64,000 bases of DNA from Parasponia andersonii (lineage: Eukaryota > Streptophyta > Magnoliopsida > Rosales > Cannabaceae): NCBI GenBank assembly GCA_002914805.1, contig JXTB01000081.1, positions 892,986-956,985 on the forward strand. The letters are read 5' to 3'. The translations under genes were made by a program, and so were the position numbers. Positions within the stretch are counted from its first letter, which is position 1. Every line of letters starts with the position of its first letter. Under the pieces are notes generated by a model. It saw nothing but the letters and a program-made list of their open reading frames with translations. It searched no databases and was not told the DNA's origin. This document shows positions 11,601 through 23,935 of this stretch, piece by piece.

Positions 11601-14060
11601 GTCACTCTTTACATTAGGAGTCAATAAAAGTTCTCAACTGTCGTGGTTGTATTAACCCTAATTCTTTAGGGTTTCATACTTTTTTCACCTCTTTTTCTCT
11701 CAAATTGGATTGATCTTAGATTCTTTTTCATGATTATGATACTTTTTAATTAAAATTCTTAAGAAAGCTTAAATTGTAGGTGGGATTCTTCATTTTTAAA
11801 GATTGATCATTTTCATACGGATGAGAAGATAGAAAAAGGTAAAATTTTGAGAATGTGTAATGATCTTTCATTGAGGAACAAGAGGCAGTTCAACTGGGTC
11901 TCAAGGAAAAATTGATTGGATCTAGGAAATTACACAATGCTTAATTGGTAAGTTCTTTTGTTTAAACAAGTCAATAGAAATAAATAAAATATCAGAATTT
12001 TAAATTCATGTGCTACAATTACCCCCTTTTTGCATAAAAGAGCCTCAATTTCCTCATCTTTTCACAAGAGAGGGCTTAAGAGAGGAAAACATCAGTATCT
12101 GCTGAGCTCCGCTACTGCCACATGCCATTGCCACTGACCCACGTACTAGCCGGCGTGAAATTGGTCGCCAATGAATCCAACACCATTGGTCTCGTCGTGT
12201 TTGGCCGCCAGGCACTATCGCAGTAACCCACCAAAGTAACCACCAATTTCCCAGTTTTCTGGCCACTGGCACGCCGTCCGATCTCCGACCTCCTCACTGC
12301 CAGCACATGCAGCTCCCTCTCGTTTTCGTCGACCACCTCCAAGTGGTTGCGTGGCCCAATTCATCTCCGGTAAGATTTTCACTACTTTTACTATTTTTAG
12401 CAACTTTGTAAAAGGTGATATTTATGTAATTATTTTAGTCAAATAATTCATTTACCTGAGGTAAATATATGAGGTGAAAGATGGTTAAAATCATTAATAA
12501 TTATGATTGGTAGAAGTTAAAATGATATACGGAAGTATGTTAATTTTCAAATTAAAAATATAGTATTTTTCTAATTTAGAACGAAAAGTAATATTTTTGA
12601 AAAACTAAATAATATTGGACTAGAGTCAATTACTATTCAGATTTAGGCCTTGGGCTGAGATTAGTGAAGTTGAGATTTTTTACAAATAATCAGTAAAGTT
12701 GATACTTTTTCAAATATTTGCAAAAGTGATATTTTTGCAAGCAATCAGCAAAAATAATATTTTTAAAATACTTTTAAAAAATGGACATTTCTCAAATTAA
12801 TTCCAAAAGAGGACATTTTCATAATTCTCAAATTTTAAAGCCTGTTTAAAGCTTGGGATCTCGAAATTGAATTTTGATTTTAAATTTGGATTTAGTGAGG
12901 TTGAGAAACGATTTTGATATATAATATCGCTATGTTTTGAAATGGCACAAATTTCGAGACTCGTGAATAATGTCAGTTTGCATGTCACGGGACGTGTCCT
13001 GCACTGTTACCACTTTTGACAAATTAAATGTCTAACTTAGTATTTTTGAATGCTCTAAATTCAGTGATGATCTCTATTTCTCCGTCCGAAGCTATGGTAA
13101 AAAAGTCACTTTCTCAGGTAGACTTACAAGGATCCCGAAGCAGTTGTTTGAATATCCAAATGACCAACGAGAGTTTTTTCGAGCGTCGTTAGCTTCGTAT
13201 AGCTACTATTTTGAGGTAGGGGTTCAATTACCTGATTTTATATCTGTTTGATTTATAATTGCTTTAAAAAATGATTTATGAATAATCGTGATTTTATGAT
13301 GATTTGATACATTGTTAAAACTTATCGGATTATACTAGGATTAGACTGTGTGGATATATACTTATTATTACACTGCGATTATGGAATAAAATAGCAATGT
13401 GCTACCTATGTTACAGTAAATCCCGGGATGATGCCAAGTGAGATTTTAAAGCATGATTTGATTAATGAATGTATGGTTGTTGTGAATTGTTATATGTTGT
13501 GCATATCATAGGATCACACACTTGAGTTTCATTATTGCATTATGGTAGTTTAGATTACTGGTGAGTTATTGCAATGCTCTACACAGGCTATTTGGTTGAT
13601 ATACCTATAGGTAGTACTAGAATACTGGGTACCTCCACTATAGAGATATTATAAGGTCATGATGGAAGGATAAGAGCTCATTCATATACTTGGTTGATTT
13701 ATGATATGTACAATTATGTGGATTTGGTTTTAGTATTGAATATGAGATTATTCAAAGCATCAATTATTATATAAACTTGTTTTATAAACGAATTTTGGAA
13801 AAGGTATTAACCATACAGGTTTAGTAAAATTGCATTCATTCAAAAAGGTAATTGAATTGCTACTGAGCATGTGAATGCTCACTCTCCTACTTCTCCCACT
13901 TTCAAGTGTTTGTCTATTTGAGGTAGTAGTCCCGATGGTCAAAAAAGCTGTGTTGTTTGTACTTATAGTTCTATTCTTAATCCCTGGTGGGTGTTCATAT
14001 TTTGTTGTCTTTCTTTTCTTATTCAATTATTTAGCCAAGATCAGTTTATTTACTAAGTAA
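11600..14060 (+). mobile_element. Unclassified repeat resembling a gypsy LTR (low confidence)
   Basis: A GC-rich islet (about 12095-12370) sits between AT-rich DNA. It has CCGGCG and GCCGCC words and ends at a donor-like CCG/GTAAGA. It is preceded by CT-rich sequence and followed by about 1.6 kb without coding potential. All three minus frames are open across the islet, and none encodes a recognisable domain. The same sequence of parts is common in long LTRs of Del/Tekay-type gypsy elements, but I cannot show TG...CA ends, a target duplication or a partner LTR. Confidence 0.25.
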
Positions 14061-15149
14061 ATATATGAGGATGGTTTTGTTATCAATTTAAGAACTTAAA
14101 ACTACAAATGATTTAACGTAAGTTATTTTAGGCTTTGGATTAAAGTTTTCAATTGAACTTAGTTTATCATAATCCATGAATTATTTATGAGTTTTCAAAC
14201 GAATTAATCACAAGATTTTTTAAACTTTAATGAGTATCTTTCTTAAGTAATTAAAGCTATTAAGAATTTTAATAATTGTGGAGTTTATAATGATTTAAGG
14301 ACTAAAACGTAATTATTTGATATATAACTTTCTCCTGAATCTCGTAAAACTAATATTTAATTATTCTTTCTCCTAAAATTATTAAAAATCACGGCTTTAG
14401 ATTTTTGATAATGACAGAAAATATAGGATAAAAAAATCAGAAATATTTTCACTTTAAGGAAGAAAAGTATAAATTAAAATTGGGTAGAGGTCCTTTGGAA
14501 TGTTGATAAAGTGACGTATTAGCCCGACAAAGATGGAATTTGATCACGCTTCTTTTTGGATCCCATTACATGAATCACCTCTCATGAAAATCTAAAGAGA
14601 AATTTGCACTCAATATCCATTTTTGTGCCTCATACTTCCTGAGTACCTGTTTTTAAATTTTGTTTCAAAAATACTCATTAATGTAGTATATATTTCACGT
14701 GTAAAATTTGTGTAGTATTAAATGTAAATTTTTACCTATGATTTACATTTACTGTGTAAATTTATACCTATGGTATATATTTGAAATATATATCTATTTT
14801 AAGGTATAATTTTTACTCGTGAAATGTAAATGCAATATATATTCTATGTAATGAGTAAAAAATAAGTATTTGCAAAAATAAAAACACGTATTTATAAAAA
14901 TATGCATAAGAAAACAAGTATTTATGAACTTTTTCCGAACCTAAATCGTGAAATGGTGCTTTTGCATGGTGAGAAAATTTCCTTAATGCTTAACTTGTTA
15001 TAATAGTTTTCATACGGGAAGAAAATTATTTGTATACTATTCTTCTTTATTCTTATTTATGATTTTTAAGGAGAGAAATATTGTGATTTTCGTAGGCAGA
15101 ATCATATTTCCAAAGGAGAGATCTTTTTTAAACTATACAAATAAGGAGA
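14061..15149. other. AT-rich intergenic, no gene seen
   Basis: No open frame or RNA gene recognised. The 14700-14900 stretch repeats the words AAATTTGTG, GTAAATTT and ATATATT in a loose pattern without a clear unit. Confidence 0.5.
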
Positions 15150-16512
15150 AATTTTGCTTTCAAAAATAAAAATATTAGATCATTTTGACAATTTCTTCAA
15201 TCTTCTATCTATTTTAATACTTGAGTATCTAGTTAAATGGTCTAAAAATTCTATCTCAAGTTGATTAAAGAATCAAGCTTGAAGATGAATGTATATTGAC
15301 CTATAAATAATCAAGCATGAATATGGATGAACAAGACATAGACCATCTCTAGATAAGATAAATCTTTAGACTTACTCTTATTCTTAATTTATTGCATTGC
15401 ACTTAGATTCTATTTGAATTGGCTCATATTTTTCAAAGAAATTTTCAAACAAACCCAAGCTTAAAATGAATATTTTGTTCAATTGTTTGAAAATAAATAT
15501 CGTATTTTCAACTAGTCTAAAATACATTTTAAACTGCCTAAATGATGTTTATAAAAATCTTAAAAGGTATAAACTTAAAAGCGGACTATAATAGAGAATT
15601 AGAGGCAAAGATTTGCCTCTAGTCTAACTATAGTCGACCACTTTTGATCAACCATTTTTAACTGATTGGCCAAATATGACCATTGGAGTTTCTAAAAGCC
15701 AGTACAACTCCAATAGCTATAAAAAGGTCGGCCACTTCTAAAAATGGTTAACCATATTTCAGACATAGAGCATAATGACAGCTAGAAATGGCTATTTTTT
15801 GAGAAAATCTTTCGTTAGAAGCTCATTTGAGATCTCGTCAGCTCTAAGTTAGAACTTACATTGTTTCCCAAGTGATCTCAAAGTTTCTTACCCTATTTTT
15901 ATATTAATTATACTTTCAAATCATATTAAGCCAATTTTAGATCATCTTTTGTTCACCGTTCTCAAATCTCCTAAACCAAACTTGCATTAAACATTATTGT
16001 GAGGAGAGTTTGTGAGTAAGGGCTCATTCTTTAATTAAAAAACTATCAAGTTTAGGTGAAGTTAGCATCAGAATCTAAACAACACGGTATAGGTAAGGTT
16101 AAAACCAGAGTCGAATCAACCTAAGTCTAAGTGAGGTTAGCATCGAAATAAAAAAAAAATCGAGAATAGGCATGGTGAAGCCAAATCTTATCTATTGTAA
16201 AGGTTTGAGTAAGCCCTAAGAAAAATTCAATCTATTTGTAATAGAAATTGTCTAGAACCGGTGACATAGGCAAATAATTGTATTTATTGAGCCTCGTAAA
16301 AATCGAGTTTACAATTTATATATTCTTACACTCTTTACTTTTTTACAAATTGTTTGATTAGATGTTCGATATATTGTATGTTGTATATTATTGTTCTTTT
16401 AGCTTAAAAATTTTAAAATTGTGATCTATAGTTTTACTTACTCGAAAGGTTTCTGAAAAAAAAAATTTAAATTCGAATTCACCCTTCTTGGGTAGTCAAT
16501 TTTAGGCTAACA
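15150..16512 (+). mobile_element. Diverged solo LTR, same family as the one at 58114-59818
   Basis: This matches the reverse complement of 58114-59818 in several ordered blocks. They are the CTCAAGTT(A/G)ATTAA...AATCAAGCTT block near 15255, a minisatellite of GTGAGGTTAGCATC-type units (16052-16155), the AAAATCGAGTTT block near 16298, and the terminus CACCCTTCTTGGGTAGTCAA...GGCTAACA at 16480-16512. The organisation (TG start, minisatellite, a 'CACCC' block just before the end) is like large Copia LTRs, but I see no coding domains to prove the superfamily. The left edge is approximate. Confidence 0.6.
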
Positions 16513-17761
16513 AAAAATACTAAATGAATGGGTCACTTTCTCTAATCTCTTTAAAAATACGAAGCTGTTCAATTAAAAACAAAGTCCACACACTGGTACA
16601 ACTAAGAAAAAATTTTATGGTATTGATATAGAACGAGGTTATTTTGCAATTATTTCAGATATAAAAACTCTTCGAAGTGATTGTCACACACTTACAAAAT
16701 TGTTTGAAGGAAATATTTCGTACAATTTTTATTCTTTTATTCTGTAAAAACATTTTACCTATGCCCTTAACTAAAGTTCTGGCTCCGCTCATGAATATGA
16801 ACGATCATGATCACAGTTTTGATGTAATCTAATAAAATCAATCAGACTATCTCACTATACACCAATGAAAATAAATAGCATTTTTCCGAACATGATTTAT
16901 TATGATTGCATGAAATGGAGTGATTCCAAAATATTTATGCACGATCGAGTAAAAATGTATAAAAACCAGAAACAAGTCAAATTGATTCGGCCAATTTTCT
17001 ACCTAAAATACAGCTGACTTGAACTTTTATGATCTATCGTGTAAAAGTAGTAAAGCTTAAGCAGCATCTTATTTGCATAGAAAACCAGGCATAATCCACA
17101 ACTGGTCAGTTTGGACCACTTCTTGTCACTGGATAGTTTTCTGAAGTCTTCTTTGTTTAAGTCCAGAACTAAACAAACTATTCAGAACCAACTCCTCTGC
17201 AATTGGTACTTATTTCCGACAAGTCATAAAAACTAGTCAATAATTATTCCAGTTGTTAGAAGTACTGATAGATGAGATATGTTATATTTGCACAACGCAA
17301 CAGGCAAGGCTCACAAAAAACCAAATTTGTTCCAATATCATACTAGTTAAGGCAGCCCAAAGTGAACGTTAACTAAAGTGTCCTCGTTTTACTTTTCCTT
17401 GGGGTAAAACTATGCTTGGTTGCAGAAACTGATAGAAAGTGCGCATTTTGTAGTAATGGTCAAGCACCTTTTTTCTTTTTTTTTTTTTCTTGCTCCGAGT
17501 AGTCAAGAACCTTAAGGAACTGTACAGTAGTTATGAGAGAATTTTTAGAATAGGTTAATTCATAAAAGTAGTAAAAGTTTTGAACTAAGATTTTCTTAAT
17601 GTAATTATTATAAACAAACGACATGCAAATAATCTTGCAAAGTTTTCAAGGTTGGAAAACTTATCAAACCTATGGATTAAAACAAGTACCCTATTTGATA
17701 AGGACATCATTATTAGTGTAACTCTTTGGATATATCGTTCGCCAAACAGACATGGATAATA
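16513..17761. other. Intergenic, no gene seen
   Basis: AT-rich flank between the LTR remnant and the Tat element. No convincing open frame; poly-T runs near 17472. Confidence 0.5.
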
Positions 17762-17766
17762 ATAGG
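17762..17766. other. Target-site duplication, left (ATAGG)
   Basis: The 5 bp directly before the LTR TG; matched by ATAGG at 28074-28078 directly after the other LTR's CA. Confidence 0.85.
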
Positions 17767-18579
17767 TGCTGGGGCGATTCTCACCAGTTGTCCACGTATC
17801 TCTGAACTGTTGATGTTGTATCTACCAACTGTCTATGTATCCTCGCTATCCCAGAGTACTTTTGACTTCAAGTCGGGTCGGAGAGGCGGGGGTGGCCACC
17901 TGCAAAGACTCTCTGATGCTTAAGTCAGATGTTTATCCCTGAGTTTGAGCAGTAAAGATTAAGTTTTTCTCTTGCTTATAAATTTTTGTATATTTCTCTT
18001 TGTATGTGTATATATGCCTCATGTCCTCGGGGGGACGAATGACTCATATATATAGTCCTAGAACTGAGAACCTCCTGACTCTCAATCCCAGGACCGAGTA
18101 CCTTTTTTCATCATTACTTACTCCAGAAATCACGGGCCATGGTTACCGTAATTTCCTTTGCATCGTCGTGACCTGCTTTCCGCCGTCCCCTATGACTCGA
18201 GCCTGGCGGGGGTGAGATTTTGACAAGCCGTCGTTCTGTCAAGACGGTTTGCCCAATGCGCACACCTACCCAGGATTGCATTAAATGCCCTGTCTGGGTC
18301 TGGAGCAGTGCGCTGCCTCCAGTGATCTTCTTGGCGGAAGACCCTCGAGACTCCTGACCCCCAGTTGTCGAGATAAGAATTAGACTGGGCCGAACCCGTC
18401 CAGGGTCTGGGATGGATTCGGCCCTGGCCTCCGACCGCCCACGGGCCCATATAGTATCACGTGCGACTCGTGTAGCTTTTAAGCGGTCCTTATAGACACA
18501 TGTCGACCAGTGTGCCCCCTGTGACTTGTTCTGCCATTTAATCGTCCGCGTGGTATATGATCTAAGAGCGGGTCCCACA
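17767..18579 (-). repeat. 3' LTR of the Tat element
   Basis: 813 bp, TG at 17767 to CA at 18579 on the plus strand, aligning without gaps to 27261-28073. By hand I count about 71 mismatches (about 91 % identity), most of them C/T or G/A transitions. The open frames within it (17726-18578 on either strand) are non-coding. Confidence 0.92.
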
Positions 18580-18596
18580 ACTGCCCCTCATTTCCG
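18580..18596 (-). other. Polypurine tract of the Tat element
   Basis: On the minus strand this reads CGGAAATGAGGGGCAGT and abuts the TGTGGG start of the 3' LTR. This is the expected place and composition for the plus-strand primer. Confidence 0.8.
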
Positions 18597-18806
18597 TATT
18601 TGATGGATTCGTATTCGTCCAGTGGGGAAATCGTGCCTCTGGTCCGCCAATTCGAAGGGTACACGTGGCTCATTACTGTCATTTTTTCCCAATTACTGAC
18701 ATCAGTGCACGCTAACCCGTGTCACGATTTTTTCAAATTTTGAAACTCCAGTGCTTCCGTCTTCCTTGCACTGTTTTCCTCCAAGGGAGACTTTTCGACT
18801 CAGCCT

Positions 18807-18815
18807 CTATAAAAG
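18807..18815 (+). promoter_or_regulatory. TATA box of the antisense gene
   Basis: CTATAAAAG on the plus strand, 124 nt before the ATG at 18939. It lies inside the element beyond the LTR, so the antisense gene appears to have its own promoter. Transcription would start near 18840. Confidence 0.6.
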
Positions 18816-18938
18816 CCACGCTTGTGCTCATTTCATACTTTACCAAAATCTCCAAGTATTCTAGCTTTCTCAAATCTTAGGATTTCCGAATCTTCCCTTT
18901 CCTAGAACCTTTTTCTCTCTTCAATCGCATCCAAGACA

Positions 18939-21900
18939 ATGGCCCCGAACCAGAGTCAGAAGCTCCGCCCCGTTGCGGATTCTGAGTTGGGCTCGTTAAA
19001 GAGTCAACTCTGCTTCCCTAGTGGAGTTACTTTACAAAGGGTCGAGAGCCCGTAGACTGGTACCTTCGCCCCTCTGCCCCCGAAGGCACCATCGTCTTGG
19101 GGAGGAGGCACTTGGAATGCTGAGGTTTCCCCTTCCTCCCCTGGTCCACCAATTCTTCAGCCTGACGGGGATTCACCCGATACAATTGAACGCCAACGAG
19201 GTCATGATCTTAATGGGGCTCTCTGCTCTATCGGTTCTCCTGAATGTGCACATCGACCTGAAGGTGGTCTTTTATGCCTACAAGCTCAACCTCATCCCCA
19301 AAAAAGAGCTCTTACTCTACTTTCTACCCCCAGCCGCTCCCGGGGCGCCACGTCTTTTGGGGGTTGCCGAAGTCGGACAAGCAATGGAATTCTCACTCCA
19401 GGCTGTACGCCGTCAGAGGGGCGTGGTACTCTCCTTGGGTGAATGGAGAGCGTTTCCAAATTCCCCCATTTTTCCTGCAAAGTAAGTACTGAGTCGTGAT
19501 TTTTAGGTCTGAGTGCATTCTGTCCATCTTTACTCGTGGTATTTTTCCTTACGCAGCCTCTGTGGAGGAAAGCAAGTTCGAGCCGCGGCTGTCGGCGGGG
19601 CGGCTTAAGGAGCTAGAGGAAGTCGTCGTCTTCGGGTCCTCCGGGGATTGCCGACATATTCAGGCCGTCCTGAATCCTCAGGTAATGAACATGATGCCGA
19701 GGATGGTCTCATATCTCCTCTTTCCGCTAGACACATAGGTCATTACCAAGCACCTTTGGAGCCAGCTTGACGCCTCAGCTCCGAACCGGTTCCGCCGGGA
19801 TGAGCAGAGTCGCATCGCCATTGTGGGTCGTCAGATCACGGCCTCAAGCCAGCTGGCAGGTCCCAATGACCTGGTGGCACCGACCAGTCACGAGCTCGAA
19901 GAGGCGGTGAAGCTCGTGACTGAGGAATGCGTCAGGCTCCGACGAGAGGAAGCCGATGCCCCTAAGAGGGTTAGGGGTGAGTTCATTTGTACCCTAGGGC
20001 TCCGTCAATTAGGTCATGGTTGCGTTTTAATTACGTTGCTTGCTTTTACAGGTTCAGACGCAGGCCCTTCGGCGGACCCCGCTCTGGTCAAGGGGGGTAC
20101 TGTTGCACACAAAGCCCGATCCAAGGTCCCCGCTGGTCGGCGTCTGGTGATGTCTTCAGAGGACGAGACCGGGGAGCAGGGAGTTGTCACCCCAAGTACG
20201 GGTTCGGACGATGACCTGGAAGATCTGCTCGCGTTCGGGAGTGAAACACCTCCGGTGCCTTCTCCTAAGGAATGCGGGCCCGCAATGGCCATAAAGATTG
20301 TGTATGACAAAGGGGCGCCTTTTAGCCTGCCAGGGGAGCTTGCTGCACCGACTTCCTCCGCCCCTAGCTTTGGTTCGAAGGTGGGCGCGGGGTCTGGGAC
20401 TGCCAGCTCCTGTGGGGAGATTGCCAAGCTCAACAGACGGCTCCGAGGCTAAAGTCTCGGCTGTCTTCCCCTCCCCCGGTGGCTACGAAGCGAGGTCGGG
20501 AAGTCAACCCGTCCGAGAGGAAGGAAAGCCCGGCGGGGAAGAGGGGCAGAACCACCCCTTCTTCTGACAGTGACGATGATGAGGCTACCCTGACCCCCAT
20601 GAGGTTTGCGCGCGGCGGCCCGTCTGAGAGCGTTGGTCAAGACAAGACCAAGAAATCACAGCCATGCGGGTCTCCAAGGGGGGCGGCAGCCGAAGCTGCT
20701 GAAGTAGCAGCAGTCGCCATGGCTTCTTCTGCTGAGGATGCACCATCCCCAGCTGTCACCGAAGGCGCACTTGGCGACGCCATGCTTTCTACCGTCCCCA
20801 CCTCTGGCACCTCGGAAGCATCGAAGGAGGCTACTGGAGTGCATCCGGTGAGGGGAGGTGTCCTCGCGATTGGCGGGGTGGAGTCGCGTTCCTCAGGCAC
20901 AGATAACGCCCAAGGAGAGGGTCCAGCTGCGGAGTTCAAGTTGGAGGCGCTCTCCCTGGAGAACGTATAGCTATTTGCTGGCCGCAACATTGCGCAAGTT
21001 TGGCTCGTCTGGCCATCACCTACGTATTTTGGGCATCTTTGCTGAACACTAACTCCCCTTTCTCATATTCTGCAGTAAGCCGCCGTCCAGTCCTTCTATT
21101 TTTTTCATGTCGGTGAGCTGACAGGCGAGCTGAACGCCTGCACTGTGGCGGCCGAGCAAAGTGGGGTCGCCCTTGCCACGTTGAGGGCAGACTTCGACTT
21201 GTACCGGAGCCTAGACGAGGCTAAGGTCAGCAGCACGGTGGCCCACGCTTTGAGCGTCGAGAGTGCCAGGCGTAAGGAGCTGGTTGCTAAGCTGGTCGAG
21301 GCAGATGGGAAGGTTCGGTCTCTCAAAGCTGAGGTCCCAAGTCTGCACTCGGAGGCCGAGGTTGCCAGGCTGGCCCAAGCCGAGCTCAAGGTCAAGGAGC
21401 AGGAGCTGCAGAACGTAGGGACAGAGATGGGTCTGGCTTTCATTGCTCGTAACAGAGCCGCGACGAGGCCAAGGAGGCGAGGAAAGCCGAGGTGAAAGCC
21501 AGGTTAGAAGCCTATTCTCTGCGGCGCAAACTCGACCGGTCTAACGAGGTAATCCAACATCTTTACCTGGACCATCGTAAACTGATGGAAACTCAAGTAG
21601 AGTTGTCTCGCAGGCGCGGCGAAGATCTCACCGATATTAACACTCTTTTGATCAACTTGTCACAGTGGCAAGCAAAGCTGAGGCTAGCGGCGCTGAGAGA
21701 TAGGCTGGCAGACGTGGAGAAGCTGAAGGTAAGTTACCAGAGGCAGGTGGATATCCTTTCTGCGGAGAGCTATAGGTCTGGCTGGGAGAACAGGGAGTTT
21801 GAGGGCCACGCAGAGGTGGTAATGCCAGACCAGTTTGATAAGCAGAAGGGTGTCGAGAGGGATCATTATTCTGTCAAGTACTACATGCAACAGTTAGGGG

Positions 21901-22380
21901 ACGAGATTAACATCGTGTACCCTGCTGATATACTGAAGATGCTCGACGAAGAAAAAGATGGACCCTCTGCATCTGGTTCTGTCGCCAGAGAGATTATCCC
22001 CGTTTCCGGTCCGCCAGAACAAGCCATGGAGGCCCCGGCGGATCGGCCTAGCCCTGGTGCTTTAACTGGCGGAGGGTCAAGTGCGGTCGTCTTGTCTAGC
22101 GATGATTCCGTCCCCGGTATGCCGTCCTTTGTCGAAGCTTGTCCGAGCGTCGAAGCCGGTATCGCTCCCCACACCAGAGGTAATTAGGGCCCCTCACTCT
22201 TTCGTGTATATGTAAAGTACTAACTGTGTCATGCAAGGCTGACCCTTATTGCAAGCACCTGTTTAAATAATAGAAACGGCGTATTTTTCTCACGTTTATT
22301 CTGTGTTTTTTTTGTTGTTTCCCGCCTTTGTGGTCAGGGTCGGACATCATATACGATGCCATCCCTTGTCGGTGGTCCGG
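18939..22380 (+). pseudogene. Antisense accessory gene of the Tat element (putative gypsy-type transposon protein), spliced, decayed
   Basis: Starts at ATG 18939 (good context, GACAATGGCC). The N-terminal part, spread over two frames (19021-19485 and 19274-19492), has the RFPLPPLVHQFF...QLNANEV pattern. A W-x-x-H-S-R-L-Y-A-V-R-G stretch follows. Both resemble the plant 'putative gypsy type transposon' family (Pfam Transposase_28). A donor GTAAGTACT near 19483 and acceptor ACGCAG near 19557 suggest introns, as do GTAATGAAC near 19682 and TTTTACAG before 20052. The middle (20100-20960) is Ser/Ala/acidic and low-complexity. The 21145-22187 part is rich in charged heptads and probably coiled coil. 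A last small exon may lie at about 22341-22380. Frameshifts near 19050 and 20450 make it a pseudogene. Function in this family is unknown. Confidence 0.65.
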
Positions 22381-22414
22381 CTGACTTCTGGGTCTGGCCC
22401 AATCGTATATGATG
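22345..22414. other. Perfect 13-bp inverted repeat (hairpin) downstream of the antisense gene
   Basis: CATCATATACGAT at 22345-22357 is the exact reverse complement of ATCGTATATGATG at 22402-22414, with a 44-nt GC-rich loop. It lies just after the last likely exon of the antisense gene and could act in 3'-end formation. That role is inference. Confidence 0.7.
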
Positions 22415-22829
22415 TGGAGTTATTAGTGAATTCCCCCCATGCTATGACTGACGAGATTAGTTCCGAGGATCGGAACGTGAGTTCCGACTCGTCCGGCTTT
22501 GAGGATCTATAATTTCTGTTATGATTTGTCTTAGCAAAATTTGATCCACGCGTATGGCTGGACTTCTCCGACCCTAAATGGGAACGCGCCAGGAACCAGC
22601 TACAAGGATTGGTCGACCACTGCTTGGACCCATCGCTGCAAAGGAAAAGGCCTGGGCTCGGCTCTCACCAGGAGCAAATAGGGCGCTACCACTCTGATGT
22701 GTCCTTGCAAGTCTGTCCAAAACCTGCTTCTTACAAATAGAGACACCGGATCTGTGTCTCTGTCGACCATGCGTCCTGTAATTCAAGCAATAATAAACAG
22801 AATTTGGTTTTAATTCCTGCTTTCGCGCT

Positions 22830-23220
22830 TGGTCCTATCTGGGCCTACCTCCAACAGGTAGGCCTTGGCCCCGTCTACTTTCAGTCCATGCGTAGCTAAG
22901 GCGTTCTCTGGGGAGGGTCTGCTTCCAACAGGTAGACCCTGGCCCTGCTTGCTTTTGGCTTACGCGTAGCTAAAGTGATCGCTAGGGAGGGTCTACTTCC
23001 AATGGGTAGACCCTGGCCCCATTTACCTTTGGCTTATGCGTAGCTAAAGTGCTCCCTGGGGAAAGTCTGCTTCGAACAGGCAGACCCTGGCCCTGCTTGC
23101 TTTTGGCTTATGCGTAGCTAAGGTGATCGCTGGGGAGGGTCTACTTCCAACGGGTAGACCCTAGCCCCGTTTAACTTTGGCTTATACGTAGCTAAGGTGC
23201 TCCCTGGGGAGGGTCATATC
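22830..23220. repeat. 74-bp tandem array, about 5 copies
   Basis: The word GGTAGACC(C)TGG or its variants starts at 22857, 22931, 23005, 23079 and 23153, exactly 74 bp apart. Each unit holds GCGTAGCTAA. It also has an internal palindrome, GGGTCTAC...GTAGACCC (8-bp stem), which is perfect in the better units. The array lies between the antisense gene and the second array. Confidence 0.92.
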
Positions 23221-23264
23221 AGTCAGCTCTTCCCCATCCCGCAGGTATCCCTTGAGGGTCGGTG

Positions 23265-23935
23265 GCAAGTTTTTGTTGCACTGCCTGTTGCTCTTCGTAC
23301 ATCCTCTCGGGTTGTCGGCGAGCGACGTGGTCCCCGTAGTACGACTTTTGATGAAGTCTGCTAGCAAGCATTTTACTGCGTAGTTCTTTCCTCTTCGTAC
23401 GTTTTCTCAGGCCATCGGCAAGCATTTTATTGCGCGATGTGATTCCCATAGTACGATCGTTATTGAGATCTGCTAGCAAGCATTTTATTGCGCTGCTCAT
23501 TCCTCTTCGTACGTTTTCTCGGCCATCAGCAGGAATTTTATTGAGCGATGTGATTCCCATAGTACGATCGTTATTGAGGTCTACTGGCAAGCATTTTATT
23601 GCGTAGCTCATTCCTCTTCGTACGTTTTCTCGGGCCATCAGCAAGCATTTTATTGCCCGATATGGCTCCCATAGTACGATCGTTATTGAGGTCTACTGGC
23701 AAGCATTTTATTGCGCAGCTCATTCCTCTTCGTACGTTTTCTCGGGCCATCAGCAAGCATTTTATTGCACGATGTGGTTCCCATAGTATGATCGTTGTTG
23801 AGGTCTGTTGGTAAGCATTTTATTATGCAGCTCATTCCTCTTCGTACGTTTTCTCAGGTCATCGGCAAGCATTTTATTTCGCGAGTGGTTCCCATAGTAC
23901 GATCATTGTTGAGATCTGCTAGCACTAAGGGCAGA
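23265..23935. repeat. 112-bp tandem array, about 6 copies, with dimeric units
   Basis: The join GCCATC(G/A)GCAAG recurs at about 23411, 23523, 23635, 23747 and 23859, roughly 112 bp apart. A more diverged unit precedes them from 23265. Each unit contains GCAAGCATTTTATTGCG twice. One half continues with GATGTG(A/G)TTCCCATAGTACGA, the other with TCATTCCTCTTCGTACG, so the array is a higher-order repeat of two halves of about 55 bp. Open frames through it (23219-23814) repeat the same peptide and are not genes. Confidence 0.92.

Noticed and set aside
18114-18682. Minus-strand frames of 154, 86 and 67 codons
   Set aside because: Lie within the LTR and its border; the matching frame in the other LTR (27617-28000) is broken differently.
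20014-20990. Minus-strand frames of 139 and 117 codons
   Set aside because: Shadows of the GC-rich antisense gene on the plus strand, with no family match.
23219-23814. Repetitive peptide frames on both strands
   Set aside because: Produced by the 112-bp tandem array; no start or codon bias consistent with a gene.
23265-23935. CRISPR-like regular repeats
   Set aside because: Head-to-tail tandem repeats without unique spacers, inside a plant retrotransposon.
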